The notes beneath the pieces are model-generated. The model was not told where the DNA came from, searched no databases, and saw only the letters and a list, made by a program, of their open reading frames with translations. Shown here in pieces: positions 43,501 to 52,802 of a stretch of DNA of 64,000 nucleotides. The position numbers and the translations under genes are program-made. The DNA lies in the NCBI RefSeq assembly GCF_012933505.1, contig NZ_JABBNB010000025.1, forward strand, positions 1-64,000. Direction: 5' to 3'. Origin of the DNA: Gordonia asplenii. GTDB lineage: Bacteria > Actinomycetota > Actinomycetes > Mycobacteriales > Mycobacteriaceae. The first letter of the stretch is position 1. Each line of letters starts with the position of its first letter.

Positions 43501-44619
43501 TCACCTCAGCTGTGCGAGTGCAGATGTCCGTTTCAGTCCGCAGATCATGAACATGTCGACGATGATCGACCGGATCTGGGCGACCGTCGCGGTTTCGGCC
43601 ATCGACGCCTCGTCGGCGAGACTGCGTTTGGCGCGCCGACCGATCCGGCGCACGACTTTCGCGGCGTCACTTTGATCGGGGAAGTCGCCCGGGTCGGCCA
43701 TCATCATGGCTCGCAGAATGTCGAAGGCGTAGCCGAAGTCGGAGATGATCTCGATGACCTCCTCGGACAGTTGCTCGCCGCGCTCGACCATCGACAACGC
43801 CCGACGCGAGAGCACCCGGAAGTTGCGGACCGCGTTGTCGATCGGATCGGCGGTCTCCGAGATGCGTTCCAGCCGCTCGCGGGAACGCCAGTACAGCGGC
43901 GAAATCCGCGACACCTCCTGACCGCCGCCCATGTCTGCGCGCATCTGAGTGATCGCACCCTGGGTGGCTCGCGCGTCTTCGAGGGCGCCGAACACCTCGT
44001 CTTCGTCAGCGTTGCGCAGGCCGTCGGCGAGGCGCCACGCGGCGTCGCGCATCGTGGTCAGCACACCGGCTGCGTCACGACGCGCCCGGTGAGCCGGATT
44101 GACCGGAAACACCGCCACGACGATGAGCCCGATCACGCCGCCGATCAGCGCGTCCACCGCCCGACTGAAACCGGCGGTACCGCCGGGCGGCAGGAGTGTG
44201 GCTACCAGCGTCGCCGACGACGCCGCCTGCATCGGTACCAGCGGCCCGTCGTCGAGGAAGACCGCGGTGGCCATCGCGAGCGCCACGACGACGACCACCT
44301 GCCAGGTACCCGATCCGATCTGCCGCACTAGCAGGTCGCCGACCAGGATGCCGATGACCACACCGCCGACGAGCTCGACCGACCGTCGCCAGCGTTTGCC
44401 CAGTGACAAACCGAGCGAGACCACAGCCGCGATCGGCGCGAAGAACGGTGCGGGATTGGTTCCGGTGACCATGCTCGCGACCCACCACGCCAACCCGGCG
44501 GCCACCGCGCACTGCAGAATCGGGCCGCCGGACAGCCAGAGTCGACGCAGCCTGGTCTGCAGGATCGCGGGGAAGGTGAGGAACCAGGCGTGCAGCCTGG
44601 GCCGGATGGGACTAATCAA
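43501..44619 (-). CDS. FUSC-family membrane protein
   Basis: About 372 residues. The N-terminal half has six hydrophobic segments with GPILQCAVAAGLAWWVASMV and NPAPFFAPIAAVVSLGLSLG, then RRSVELVGGVVIGILVGDLL, the typical fusaric-acid-resistance/aromatic-acid-exporter pattern; the C-terminal half is a helical cytoplasmic domain (ALEDARATQGAITQMRADMG). The start is uncertain: a TTG at 44619 overlaps the stop of the DUF3151 gene, and no ATG lies nearby. Same strand and coupled to the DUF3151 gene. Substrate unknown. Confidence 0.8.
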   Translation of the reverse strand: MISPIRPRLHAWFLTFPAILQTRLRRLWLSGGPILQCAVAAGLAWWVASMVTGTNPAPFFAPIAAVVSLGLSLGKRWRRSVELVGGVVIGILVGDLLVRQIGSGTWQVVVVVALAMATAVFLDDGPLVPMQAASSATLVATLLPPGGTAGFSRAVDALIGGVIGLIVVAVFPVNPAHRARRDAAGVLTTMRDAAWRLADGLRNADEDEVFGALEDARATQGAITQMRADMGGGQEVSRISPLYWRSRERLERISETADPIDNAVRNFRVLSRRALSMVERGEQLSEEVIEIISDFGYAFDILRAMMMADPGDFPDQSDAAKVVRRIGRRAKRSLADEASMAETATVAQIRSIIVDMFMICGLKRTSALAQLR

Positions 44620-45052
44620 GCCCCAACTGGCCGATCGCGTTGGGATCGCTGTCGTTGAGCAGGTCGAGGCAGCGGAGGTATTCGTCTTCCTCACCGATGG
44701 CCTGCGCGGCACGGGCCAGCGCGCCGACGCAGCGCAGGAAACCCTGGTTGGGTTCGTGGCTCCACGGGACCGGGCCGAATCCCTTCCATCCGTGGCGCCG
44801 CAGCTGATCGAGTCCGCGGTGGTAGCCGGTCCGCGCGAAGGCGTACGCGGTGACGTATCCCTGGGTGGCGTGCGCGTCGTCGACGATGTTCTCCAGCGCC
44901 GCTTCGGCAAGGTAGGCCCAGGCGATCGAGGCCGTCGGGTGAGCTGCTGCCACCGCAGCCGGGTCGACCTTGTTGAGCAGGTCTGATTCCGCCTCGTCGT
45001 CGCCGGTCAGCAGGGTGGGATTGGGGCCGAGAAGATCTCCGAAGGAAGTCAC
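44612..45052 (-). CDS. DUF3151 protein, Rv0360c-like
   Basis: 146-residue soluble helical protein conserved across Corynebacteriales. SFGDLLGPNPTLLTGDDEAE at the start, AWAYLAEAALENIVDDAHAT and TGYHRGLDQLRRHGWKGFGP with VPWSHEPNQGFLRCVGALAR are the recognisable blocks. GTG start. Its neighbours (Rv0361-like gene, then fba) repeat the M. tuberculosis order. Function unknown. Confidence 0.85.
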   Translation of the reverse strand: MTSFGDLLGPNPTLLTGDDEAESDLLNKVDPAAVAAAHPTASIAWAYLAEAALENIVDDAHATQGYVTAYAFARTGYHRGLDQLRRHGWKGFGPVPWSHEPNQGFLRCVGALARAAQAIGEEDEYLRCLDLLNDSDPNAIGQLGLD

Positions 45053-45246
45053 CTCTGCATTCTGTCATCCAACCGCGACGCCGAGTGCGCGATGACTGAC
45101 GACACTCGGCGACGAGCACCGAAATGCCGTTACCGCGGCGCATTAGATAGGCTGGTACGACTTCGGGTGTGTTCCGACACCCTTATTCAGCGTGACCTCA
45201 CCGCTGCAGGGCGGGTTTTTCAAACAAAGAAGGCAGGACGTGCCGT

Positions 45247-47208
45247 ATGGCGCCATCGGACGACACCAAGCGGTTCCCCGCACCTAAGAAAGCGGTGGGC
45301 AGGGCAATCGCCGCATTCCGCAACCGCGGCGAAAACGATACCCCGGCATCCCCGAACATCACGCGCGCCGCGCCGCCGGCTCCCCCGTCTACCGGTGGTG
45401 CGGCCCGCAACGGCTCTGCCGGCGCGCCCGCTGCGCCGTCCACGCCCCCTGCGCGGCCCACCCCCTCCGCTCCGGCGACACCCGCGAAGCCGGAACCGGA
45501 GAAGCCCAAGTCGACGATGAAGCCCCGGGGTGGACGCGGCATCGACTCGGCGACGATGGTCATCGACCGCTCCAAGCTGCCCAAGGCCGAGGAGCTCACC
45601 GACCTCGACGACATCGACGCCCTCGCCGGCGACAAAGCCGATGAAAAGCACGAGTCCGATTCGAGTGCGTCGAAGAAGGCAGCCGTCGCAGGCGGCGCGG
45701 TTGCCGCGGGTGTGGCAGCTGCGGCAGCCGCGGGCGCGGACAAGGCCGACGAGGCACCGTCCGACGACGATTCGACGAAAGACGATGACACGAAGGCCGC
45801 CGCGGCGACCGAGGAGCCCGGCGTCGAAGATGGCGCCGAGTCCGCTGCCGAAGACGAGCCCGCAGCCGCGGACGCCGCCGGCGATCCCGCGGCCGAAGAA
45901 CTTGCGGCAGAGCCCGCAGCCGATTCGGCTGCGGCCGGTGAGGCTTCTGCCGACTCGACTCCGGTCGACTCGACTCCGGCCGGGGAAGCTACGGCCGATT
46001 CGACTCCTGCCGATGGAGCTGTGGTCGAGGAGGCGGCAGGTACTGCGCCGGCCGATGAGGCCGCATCCGACGAGGTCCCGACGGCGCCGGAGGCAGTCGA
46101 ACCGGCTGAGCCGGTCGTCGAGTCGACGGTCGAGGACGACACCGCTACCCCCGCTGCGGAGACCACGACCGAAAAGGACGCCGACGCCGAGCCCGCCGCG
46201 GACGACGACAAGACCGCGAAGATCGCAGCGGCGACGGCTGCTGCGGGGGCGGCCGCTGTGGTGGCCTCCGCCGTGGCCAAGTCGAAGGCCGACGAAAAGA
46301 CCACTGCCGAGGATTCAGCGAAAACCGAAGCAGTACAAGAGGACTCGTCCGTTTCGACCGACGAGGTCAGCACGGACGACGCCGAGCAAGGCACCGTCGC
46401 CGACGCCGAGGAGCAGACCGGCGAATCGTCGGACGACACCACCGATGTCGTACCGACCGCCGACACGGACGAGAAGACCGACGTCGTCGAGACGCCGACC
46501 GATGAGAAGACCGTCGAGCTCGACAAGCCCGATCTCGACCAGAAGACCGTCGCCATCTCGAAGGCCGACGCCGCGGCCGCCGTCGCCGGATCAGACGCCG
46601 CGACGACGGTGATCCGCAAGCCGGAGATCCGCAAGCTCGAGCCGTCGACCACGGTCATCAACAAGCCGGCCGCCGTGGCCGGTGGCCCGGCGACATCGCC
46701 GAGCGCGCCCCCGCAGACCGGGCCCGGCTGGACGTCGACCGGACACGAACCGCAGGTCATCACGTCCGAGGCGCCGGCCAAGACCAAGCGCAAGTGGCCG
46801 TTGCTCGTCGGCGCCGCCGTTGTGGTGGTGGTCGTGGCCGCCGCGATCCTCGGGTATCTGTTCGGCCGGTCGCCGGCCGACGCCGACGAGGCGGCCAACG
46901 TCGCGGTCAGCTATGTCGCCGCCCAGAACAACGGCGACATCGCGACCCTGCGCAACGTCACCTGCGGCGATCGCCACGAGTTCTACACTCGCATCTCCGA
47001 CGCCGACTTCGCGAAGATCTACGCCGCGCAGAAGACCCGCAACGAGCTGGTCAACATCTCCGGCGTCAAAGCGTCGAAGGTGACCGGCGGGAGCAGCGCC
47101 GTCGTCGAGGTCAACGCGTTCCGCACCAGCACACCGCAGACGATCACCCCGGTCTCGATCAACCTGCAGAAGCAGGGCGACGACTGGAAGGTCTGCGACC
47201 CCAAGTAG
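45247..47208 (+). CDS. Rv0361-like membrane protein with long acidic low-complexity region
   Basis: 653 residues. Residues 1-110 are Pro/Ala-rich; 110-515 are extremely Ala/Glu/Asp/Thr-rich, with repeats such as ADSTP and AAEE; a membrane helix lies at about 517-539 (WPLLVGAAVVVVVVAAAILG); the external C-terminal domain (about 545-653) is NTF2-like and ends GDDWKVCDPK. That domain resembles the product of 7481-7942. Rv0361 is much shorter (about 275), so the acidic region is an expansion. The gene stands before fba as in M. tuberculosis. A role in the envelope is inferred from topology only. Confidence 0.85.
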   Translation: MAPSDDTKRFPAPKKAVGRAIAAFRNRGENDTPASPNITRAAPPAPPSTGGAARNGSAGAPAAPSTPPARPTPSAPATPAKPEPEKPKSTMKPRGGRGIDSATMVIDRSKLPKAEELTDLDDIDALAGDKADEKHESDSSASKKAAVAGGAVAAGVAAAAAAGADKADEAPSDDDSTKDDDTKAAAATEEPGVEDGAESAAEDEPAAADAAGDPAAEELAAEPAADSAAAGEASADSTPVDSTPAGEATADSTPADGAVVEEAAGTAPADEAASDEVPTAPEAVEPAEPVVESTVEDDTATPAAETTTEKDADAEPAADDDKTAKIAAATAAAGAAAVVASAVAKSKADEKTTAEDSAKTEAVQEDSSVSTDEVSTDDAEQGTVADAEEQTGESSDDTTDVVPTADTDEKTDVVETPTDEKTVELDKPDLDQKTVAISKADAAAAVAGSDAATTVIRKPEIRKLEPSTTVINKPAAVAGGPATSPSAPPQTGPGWTSTGHEPQVITSEAPAKTKRKWPLLVGAAVVVVVVAAAILGYLFGRSPADADEAANVAVSYVAAQNNGDIATLRNVTCGDRHEFYTRISDADFAKIYAAQKTRNELVNISGVKASKVTGGSSAVVEVNAFRTSTPQTITPVSINLQKQGDDWKVCDPK

Positions 47209-47219
47209 AAGTCCCGCAC

Positions 47220-47261
47220 ACAACGAAGCGCCCCTTGGAAATCCAAGGGGCGCTTCGTTGT
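47220..47261. terminator. Bidirectional terminator
   Basis: Perfect 19-bp stem ACAACGAAGCGCCCCTTGG / CCAAGGGGCGCTTCGTTGT around AAAT, between the convergent Rv0361-like gene and fba. Confidence 0.88.
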
Positions 47262-47266
47262 TCGAC

Positions 47267-48301
47267 TCACTTACTGATCGAGCGGCCCGCCGAGCGCAGG
47301 TCGTTGCAAGCCTCGATGACACGCTCGGTCATCGACGCTTCGGCCTTCTTCATGTAGACGCGGGGGTCGTAGACCTTCTTGTTGCCGACCTCTCCGTCGA
47401 CCTTGAGCACACCGTCGTAGTTGGCGAACATGTGCCCGGCGACCGGACGGGTGAAGGCGTACTGGGTGTCAGTGTCGACGTTCATCTTCACCACGCCGTA
47501 GCTCAGCGATTCTTCGATCTCGCTCTTGAGCGAGCCGGACCCGCCGTGGAAGACGAAGTCGAAGGGCTTCGACGCCGGGTCGACGCCGAGCTTCGCGGCA
47601 GCGGCCTTCTGTCCGTCGTCGAGAACCGACGGCTTGAGCTTGACGTTGCCCGGCTTGTAGACGCCGTGCACGTTGCCGAAGGTTGCGGCGAGCAGATACT
47701 TGCCCTTCTCCCCCGCGCCGAGCGCCGCGACGGTCTTCTCGAAGTCTTCCACCGAGGTGTAGAGCTTGTCGTTGATCTCGGCCTCGACACCGTCTTCTTC
47801 ACCGCCGACGACGCCGATCTCCACCTCGAGGATGATGTTGGCGGCCGCGGTCTTGGCGAGCAGTTCCTGGGCGATCTCCAGATTCTCGTCGATCGGCACC
47901 GCCGAACCGTCCCACATGTGCGACTGGAACAGCGGATCCTGGCCGTTGCGCACGCGCTCGGTCGAGATCTCGATGAGCGGGCGGACGAATCCGTCGAGCT
48001 TGTCCTTCGGACAGTGGTCGGTGTGCAGCGCGATGGTGACGTCGTACTTGGCCGCGATGACGTGCGCGAACTCGGCGAGCGCGACCGCACCGGTGACCAT
48101 GTCCTTCACGCCGAGGCCGGAACCGAACTCGGCGCCACCGGTGGAGAACTGGATGATGCCGTCACTGCCGGCGTCGGCGAAACCCTTGATCGCGGCGTTG
48201 ATGGTCTCCGACGACGTGCAGTTGATCGCCGGGAACGCGTAGCCACCCTCCTTGGCCTTGGCCAGCATCTCGGCGTACTTCTCGGGGGTTGCGATGGGCA
48301 T
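47267..48301 (-). CDS. fba: Class II fructose-bisphosphate aldolase
   Basis: Zinc-dependent aldolase of glycolysis and gluconeogenesis, 344 residues. FPAINCTSSETINAAI opens the barrel; ALHTDHCPKDKLDGF holds zinc ligands; EVEIGVVGGEEDGVE carries the class II glutamates; ATFGNVHGVYKPGNVKLKP and FVFHGGSGS complete the metal and phosphate sites. ATG 48301 has GGAGGA 8 bp upstream. Same class as Rv0363c. Confidence 0.96.
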   Translation of the reverse strand: MPIATPEKYAEMLAKAKEGGYAFPAINCTSSETINAAIKGFADAGSDGIIQFSTGGAEFGSGLGVKDMVTGAVALAEFAHVIAAKYDVTIALHTDHCPKDKLDGFVRPLIEISTERVRNGQDPLFQSHMWDGSAVPIDENLEIAQELLAKTAAANIILEVEIGVVGGEEDGVEAEINDKLYTSVEDFEKTVAALGAGEKGKYLLAATFGNVHGVYKPGNVKLKPSVLDDGQKAAAAKLGVDPASKPFDFVFHGGSGSLKSEIEESLSYGVVKMNVDTDTQYAFTRPVAGHMFANYDGVLKVDGEVGNKKVYDPRVYMKKAEASMTERVIEACNDLRSAGRSISK

Positions 48302-48531
48302 CGATGAATCCTCCATACTTGTCGGCAACGGCAGCCTTGTGCTGTGTCCGCGGCACCTTCTTCGTCGCGACCCACTTGTGGCGAGTCGTGAGCTCCGGGC
48401 GACGAACCTGCGGCGAATCGCCGCGACGATGAGTCGTCGGGCGAGTCGCGGTCCGTCGCGAGCATCACCTAAGTATGGCAAGTCGTGATCGGCGTCGCAG
48501 CGAGAGGGAGGACGCGGCCGGATCTGCGTCG

Positions 48532-48834
48532 CTATCGCTCGCTGATCCGCCATGGATCGCTGTTCAGCGGGCCGTTCACGGCGCGCAGTCGCAGCGTCGT
48601 CCCGCCATCGACGCGGACGTCTACCGGGACGGTGCCGAGGACCCTGCGCCATCCCCGGTACCGGATCCCGACCGCCACACGATGCGCGCCAGCCTCGCAG
48701 TGGATGAGGGCCGCCTTGTTCCATCGGACGGCGTGTTCCGTCTCGTCGACGGCGACGATCGGTCGGGCCAGCGCGTAGACGAACCACCCGTTGACCCAGT
48801 GGGCACCTACGACGACTTCGATTGCGGAGGTCAT
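48532..48834 (-). CDS. Small conserved protein of unknown function
   Basis: 100 residues, beta-rich: GWFVYALARPIVAVDETEHA, VRWNKAALIHCEAGAHRVAV, GIRYRGWRRVLGTVPVDVRV. The alternating strands and the 'VYxLARPxVxVDGxEHxVRWN' pattern recall short actinobacterial proteins of unknown function; no active-site motif is seen. It stands alone between fba and a repeat block, so it is weaker than its neighbours but its coding pattern is convincing. Confidence 0.6.
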   Translation of the reverse strand: MTSAIEVVVGAHWVNGWFVYALARPIVAVDETEHAVRWNKAALIHCEAGAHRVAVGIRYRGWRRVLGTVPVDVRVDGGTTLRLRAVNGPLNSDPWRISER

Positions 48835-49357
48835 GAATCGAGTGAAGCAGGTCGGCTTGCTCGTCGGGATCGGTCAACTGTGGTAGCGACTAAGGCCGAC
48901 GCCCGACGCGTTCCTCTGCCGGTTGAGCGAGCGCAGCGAGTCGAAACCCCACCGGCCGGACAGTAGCGAAACCCGCAGCGTCACCGTGGTTTCGACTCGG
49001 CTTCGCCTCGCTCAACCAGCAGGATGCGGCGAAGCAGGGTGCGCACAAGATATCAATACCATTAGCCGCGACACTCCGAGCCCAGCCCAACCAGCGGATA
49101 TCGCTGAGGCGCCGGGGCGAGTGGCTCGTCGCGATTCACCCCTCGCGCCGCGAGCGTCACGCACAGTCCGAATATCGCCACCACGCCGACGGTCGAGGTG
49201 CCACACACTAGTGCTGACATCACCGCTCCCCCCAGAATCGTGTCGGTCACCCCCGTGATCCGACGTGCTCCGCAGCATCGCACACGCCTATGACATCGCC
49301 CACTGGCCCGCCAACACTCAGCCGGGGTTCAGGTCCGCCCAGGTAGCCTGTATTTCC
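48835..49357. repeat. Non-coding gap with MITE-like remnant
   Basis: Contains a truncated unit of the 53184-53386 element (about 48908-49079) and a GC-rich DedA promoter region. No gene is supported; a short minus-strand hydrophobic frame near 49062-49283 is considered under rejected items. Confidence 0.65.
48908..49079 (+). mobile_element. MITE-like element, degenerate
   Basis: Same module order as the intact unit: TTCCTCTGCCGGTTGAGCGA, GTCGAAACCC, then ACCCGCAGCGTCACCGTGG, TTTCGACTCGGCTTCGCCTC, and CACAAGATATCAATACCATT followed by AGCCGCGACACTCC. Both CTAG termini are lost. Confidence 0.65.
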
Positions 49358-50095
49358 GTGATCAATGCGCTGACCGACACCTCGACCGCCTGGGCCGCCG
49401 ATGCCGCGAACACCGTCGTCCAAGCCGGGCTGATGCCGGGCTTCATGGACCCGTTCACCCTGATCGGATACTTCGGCGCATTCGCCTTCTGGGGCTTGTT
49501 GATCGTCATCTTCATCGAGTCCGGCGTGCTGTTCCCGGTACTCCCCGGCGATTCTCTGTTGTTCGTCGCGGGCCTCATCGCCGCAGGCAGTGCCACTGCG
49601 GAGCACGCCCAGCAAGTCGCCGACGCCAACTTCAAACTCTGGTACCTGCTGATCGGTGTACCCATCGCCGGCATTCTCGGCGGGCAGGTCGGCTATTGGG
49701 TCGGCCGCTTGGCGGGGACGTCGATGTTCAAGCCCGACGCACGGTTCCTCAAGGAGAAGTACCTGCTCGAGGCGCACGAGTTCTTCGAGAAGCGCGGCCC
49801 GTTCACCATCTTCATCGCGCGCTTCGTTCCGATCGTGCGCACGCTCGCCCCGATCGTCGCCGGCGCCGCGAGGATGAAGTACGCCCTGTTCAGCGCCTAC
49901 AACGTGATCGGCGCGATTGTCTGGGGCGCCGGTATCGTGCTGCTCGGCTACTGGCTGGGCAGCTTCACGATCATCCAGAAGCTGATCGAGCCGATCTTCA
50001 TCCTCATCGTGTTGGTGTCGGTGCTGCCGATGGTCTGGGAGTGGTACAAGCGTCGCAAGAACACTTCGCAGGGAGCAGTGTCCGACGCCGCGTAG
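49358..50095 (+). CDS. DedA-family membrane protein
   Basis: 245 residues, four or five membrane helices. FIESGVLFPVLPGDSLLFVA is the DedA hallmark (E-x-x-x-P-x-P-G-D), followed by GGQVGYWVGRLAGT and FFEKRGPFTIFIARFVPIVR with the conserved FxRxxPxxR. DedA/VTT proteins move lipid carriers or maintain proton-motive force. GTG 49358 follows TAGCCT by 8 bp. Counterpart of Rv0364. Downstream is a hairpin terminator. Confidence 0.9.
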   Translation: MINALTDTSTAWAADAANTVVQAGLMPGFMDPFTLIGYFGAFAFWGLLIVIFIESGVLFPVLPGDSLLFVAGLIAAGSATAEHAQQVADANFKLWYLLIGVPIAGILGGQVGYWVGRLAGTSMFKPDARFLKEKYLLEAHEFFEKRGPFTIFIARFVPIVRTLAPIVAGAARMKYALFSAYNVIGAIVWGAGIVLLGYWLGSFTIIQKLIEPIFILIVLVSVLPMVWEWYKRRKNTSQGAVSDAA

Positions 50096-50633
50096 GCCAG
50101 CTCTGGCAAGACCGAGGATGCGGCGATAGCGGCAGCCATCGTGGTCGAGCCAGGCCGGGACTCGCAAGGTCGCTCAGCACGGCGGGGGCCGCCGAGAGCC
50201 GCAACGGAAATTGGGAGACACGCCCTAGCTGGTCCGACGCTTGGTTGGTGAGAGCTGGTGGTTCGGTGCGCTGACACCGTCGGCTTACGGGGTTTCGACA
50301 CGGGCCTACGCTTGCGCTCCGGCCCGGCTCAACCAGCGGGTGGGCACGCTCAATCTACGGGTGGCGCCCGACTTACGCTCCGACCCGACTCATCAAACCA
50401 GCGGATGCGCACGCTCAACCAGCGGAGTGACCCGGCTCATGGCACCCACTGAAACCAGCGGGTGAGCCCGATCCGGCTGGATCTGGGCCCCGACATCCCC
50501 GTCTAGTCACAAACCGGTCCCCCTCAGCGGAGCAGATGCTGGGGAGCATCCGTCGCGCTGAAGGGGACCGGTTTGCCGGATCAAGCGAACAGGTCACGTA
50601 CGTCGCGATCACATTCAGTCGTGCACTCGGTCA
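50096..50633. repeat. Non-coding gap with repeats and a cruciform
   Basis: 538 bp. Holds GGTTTCGACACGGGCCTACG ... CCGGCTCAACC near 50292, then several CTCAACCAGCGG-type short repeats, a 35-bp segment at 50184-50218 shared with 53147-53180, and the hairpin at 50510-50575. No gene is supported. Confidence 0.75.
50510..50575. terminator. Long two-tier hairpin between convergent genes
   Basis: Outer arms CAAACCGGTCCCC / GGGGACCGGTTTG with CTCAGCG / CGCTGA, inner arms GATGCT / AGCATC around GGGG. It lies between dedA (plus) and trmH (minus) and could terminate both. Confidence 0.65.
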
Positions 50634-51314
50634 TCACCATGCCTGGTCGAGGTCCGCGTGCTGGGAAATCCACGCGTGCATCGCGATTCCGGCCGCGACC
50701 CCGGCGTTGATCGAGCGTGTGGAACCGAACTGCGCTATCGACACGGTCAAGTCCGCGGCGGCCTGCGCGTCGTCACTGACTCCCGGCCCCTCCTGACCGA
50801 ACAGCAGGACGCAATCACGAGGCAGCGCAACGGTTTCCAGCCGCACCGAGCCGGGCGTATTGTCCACCGCGACGACCACCAGTCCCGCTTCGCGCGCCCA
50901 GGCGACCAAGTCGGCGACGGTCTCGTGGTGCTCGATGCGCTGATAGCGGTCGGTGACCATCGCTCCCCGACGATTCCACCGGCGTCGGCCGACGATGTGC
51001 ACCGCGGCCGCAGCGAAGGCATTCGCCGTCCGCACGACCGTGCCGATATTGGCGTCATGAGCGAAATTCTCAATAGCGATGTGCAGCGGGTGACGTCGCG
51101 CGTCGATGTCGGCGACGATCGCATCGCGCGTCCAATAGCGGTATGCGTCAACGACATTGCGCGAATCACCGTCAGCCAGGAGTTCGGCGTCGAACATCGG
51201 ATCCGACGGCAGCGGCGCACCGCGCTCGATCAGCCACGGCCCGACGCCGACCGGCGCCGAGCGCGCCTGCCATTCGGTGGGGCCGGGCTGGTGCTCAGGC
51301 GAGTCCGAGGTCAC
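50634..51314 (-). CDS. TrmH/SpoU-family RNA 2'-O-methyltransferase
   Basis: 226-residue SPOUT methyltransferase. The three knot motifs are present: NFAHDANIGTVVRTANAF (motif 1, Asn and Arg), VLLFGQEGPGVSDDA (motif 2) and SIAQFGSTRSINAGVAAGIA (motif 3). Substrate (tRNA or rRNA site) cannot be named. Overlaps pyrE by 20 bp on the same strand; counterpart of Rv0380c. Confidence 0.9.
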   Translation of the reverse strand: MTSDSPEHQPGPTEWQARSAPVGVGPWLIERGAPLPSDPMFDAELLADGDSRNVVDAYRYWTRDAIVADIDARRHPLHIAIENFAHDANIGTVVRTANAFAAAAVHIVGRRRWNRRGAMVTDRYQRIEHHETVADLVAWAREAGLVVVAVDNTPGSVRLETVALPRDCVLLFGQEGPGVSDDAQAAADLTVSIAQFGSTRSINAGVAAGIAMHAWISQHADLDQAW

Positions 51315-51837
51315 TCAAACCCAACAGCGACCGATACGGAACACCCAGCTTGCCGATGACCTCGTCGGCTCCGGTGGCGCGGTCGACGACGGTGGCCACC
51401 CCCACGACGTTGGCGCCGATCGCGCGCGCGGCCTCGACGGCGGTGCTCGGCGACGCCCCCGTCGTCGACGTGTCCTCGACGATCAGCACATCGCGCCCGA
51501 CGATGTCGGGCCCTTCGATCTGCCGTTGCATCCCATGGGCTTTAGCGGCCTTGCGCACCACGAATGCGTCTATCGGCCGGCCGTCGGCGTGCATGATCGA
51601 CGTCGCCACCGGGTCGGCGCCCAAGGTGAGGCCGCCGACCGCGTCGTACGCCCAATCCGCGGTCAACTCGCGCATCAGCTTGCCGATCAGCCGCGACGCC
51701 TCGTGGTGCAGGGTCGCACGGCGTAGATCGACGTAGTAGTCGGCCTCCTTACCGGAGGACAACGTGACTCTTCCGTGCACGACGGCGAGCTCGGTGACCA
51801 GCTTCGCGAGGCGGTCCCGATCAGAAACTTCGGTCAT
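51295..51837 (-). CDS. pyrE: Orotate phosphoribosyltransferase
   Basis: 180-residue enzyme making OMP from orotate and PRPP in pyrimidine synthesis. PRPP-binding motif VLIVEDTSTTGASPSTAVEA; N-terminal LSSGKEADYYVDLR; FVVRKAAKAHGMQRQIEG flexible loop with the catalytic lysine. ATG overlaps the stop of the upstream gene (ATGA). Same operon order as Rv0383c-Rv0382c-Rv0380c. Confidence 0.94.
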   Translation of the reverse strand: MTEVSDRDRLAKLVTELAVVHGRVTLSSGKEADYYVDLRRATLHHEASRLIGKLMRELTADWAYDAVGGLTLGADPVATSIMHADGRPIDAFVVRKAAKAHGMQRQIEGPDIVGRDVLIVEDTSTTGASPSTAVEAARAIGANVVGVATVVDRATGADEVIGKLGVPYRSLLGLSDLGLA

Positions 51838-52802
51838 CGATCATCCCGTCGAGAGCGGTCGGCCGGACGCTGGACCGGCATCGGTCCCATCCGACGTCCC
51901 GCGGTGTTGGTGGAGGGTCCGGGCACGCGGGTGCGGGCGGCCGCGTCGTCGAGACTGTCGGAGCGCGCTGCGCGGTTGACGGTCGGCGGCACCGCCGCCC
52001 AGACCGCCGTCGGCTCCTCCGATTGAGCGTCGGCGACCGAGTCCGCCTCGCCGCGGGTCGCGGACTGCTCGTGGGCAGACTTACGGAGCGCGGCGCCGCG
52101 CTGCTTGTCGCGCATGTTCTCGGTCTTCTCGTCGGCCAGCTCGGCGCGAGCAGGACCGTGCGGGTCACGCGGGTCCGGTGATCCCTGCGGATCGCGGACC
52201 GGCGGCAGCGCACGCAGAAGGTCGGCGAACCGTCGCACGACGTCGAGCGCGGCGTCGAGCTTGGCGTCGTCGGCGGTCAGCGGCATCGAGCCGATCGCCC
52301 ATTTGCCCTCGGTCCAGAGGATCTCGACGAACGGCGGCGCGTTGGTGGCCAACGCGATCATCCGGCGGTCGCAGACGCGGCGCGCGACGTCGAGGTCGTT
52401 GGAGAACATGACGCGCGGGCCCATGGCGCCGAGCAGTTCGACGTCGTCCTCGGCCGGTGCGAGCACGTCTTCGTGACGCAGATCGACGATCACCGGCGAC
52501 GGCGCGGTGCGTCGAACGGCGATCACGGTAGCCGTTTCGGACAGGTCGAATACGACGGCTTCGGCGTCCTCGTAGGTGCCGTACGCGACGTCGCGGACCG
52601 TCACGTGGTCGGGGACATCCATGGCTGCGCGGCGAAACACCTTGCGCAACTTGGTATCCGACTCGCGGTACGCGAAGCCGTGCCGGTCGCCCCACACGGC
52701 GCGGTGGTGTCGTTTCTCCGTCGACCGTTGCCGATCGAGCCACAGGAGGACCGCGGCGCCGGCCAAGGCCAGGGCTGCGATCACAAAATACACGATGGTC
52801 AT
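51834..52802 (-). CDS. Membrane-anchored protein, Rv0383c-like
   Basis: 322 residues. N-terminal membrane helix (MTIVYFVIAALALAGAAVLL), an alpha/beta domain (about 40-215; WGDRHGFAYRESDTKLRKVF, RMIALATNAPPFVEILWTEG) and a long disordered Arg/Asp/Ala-rich tail of about 100 residues. TAGGCT is 8 bp before the ATG, so nearly leaderless. The position next to pyrE matches Rv0383c of M. tuberculosis. Function unknown. Confidence 0.82.
   Translation of the reverse strand: MTIVYFVIAALALAGAAVLLWLDRQRSTEKRHHRAVWGDRHGFAYRESDTKLRKVFRRAAMDVPDHVTVRDVAYGTYEDAEAVVFDLSETATVIAVRRTAPSPVIVDLRHEDVLAPAEDDVELLGAMGPRVMFSNDLDVARRVCDRRMIALATNAPPFVEILWTEGKWAIGSMPLTADDAKLDAALDVVRRFADLLRALPPVRDPQGSPDPRDPHGPARAELADEKTENMRDKQRGAALRKSAHEQSATRGEADSVADAQSEEPTAVWAAVPPTVNRAARSDSLDDAAARTRVPGPSTNTAGRRMGPMPVQRPADRSRRDDR

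Noticed and set aside
48475..48966. Plus-strand frame opposite the 100-residue protein
   Set aside because: Arg/Asp-rich, overlaps the repeat module at 48922; the minus-strand frame has the better coding pattern.
49062..49283. Short hydrophobic minus-strand frame
   Set aside because: Contains a possible helix (MSALVCGTSTVGVVAIFGLC) but overlaps the MITE-like remnant and has no conserved context; left uncalled.
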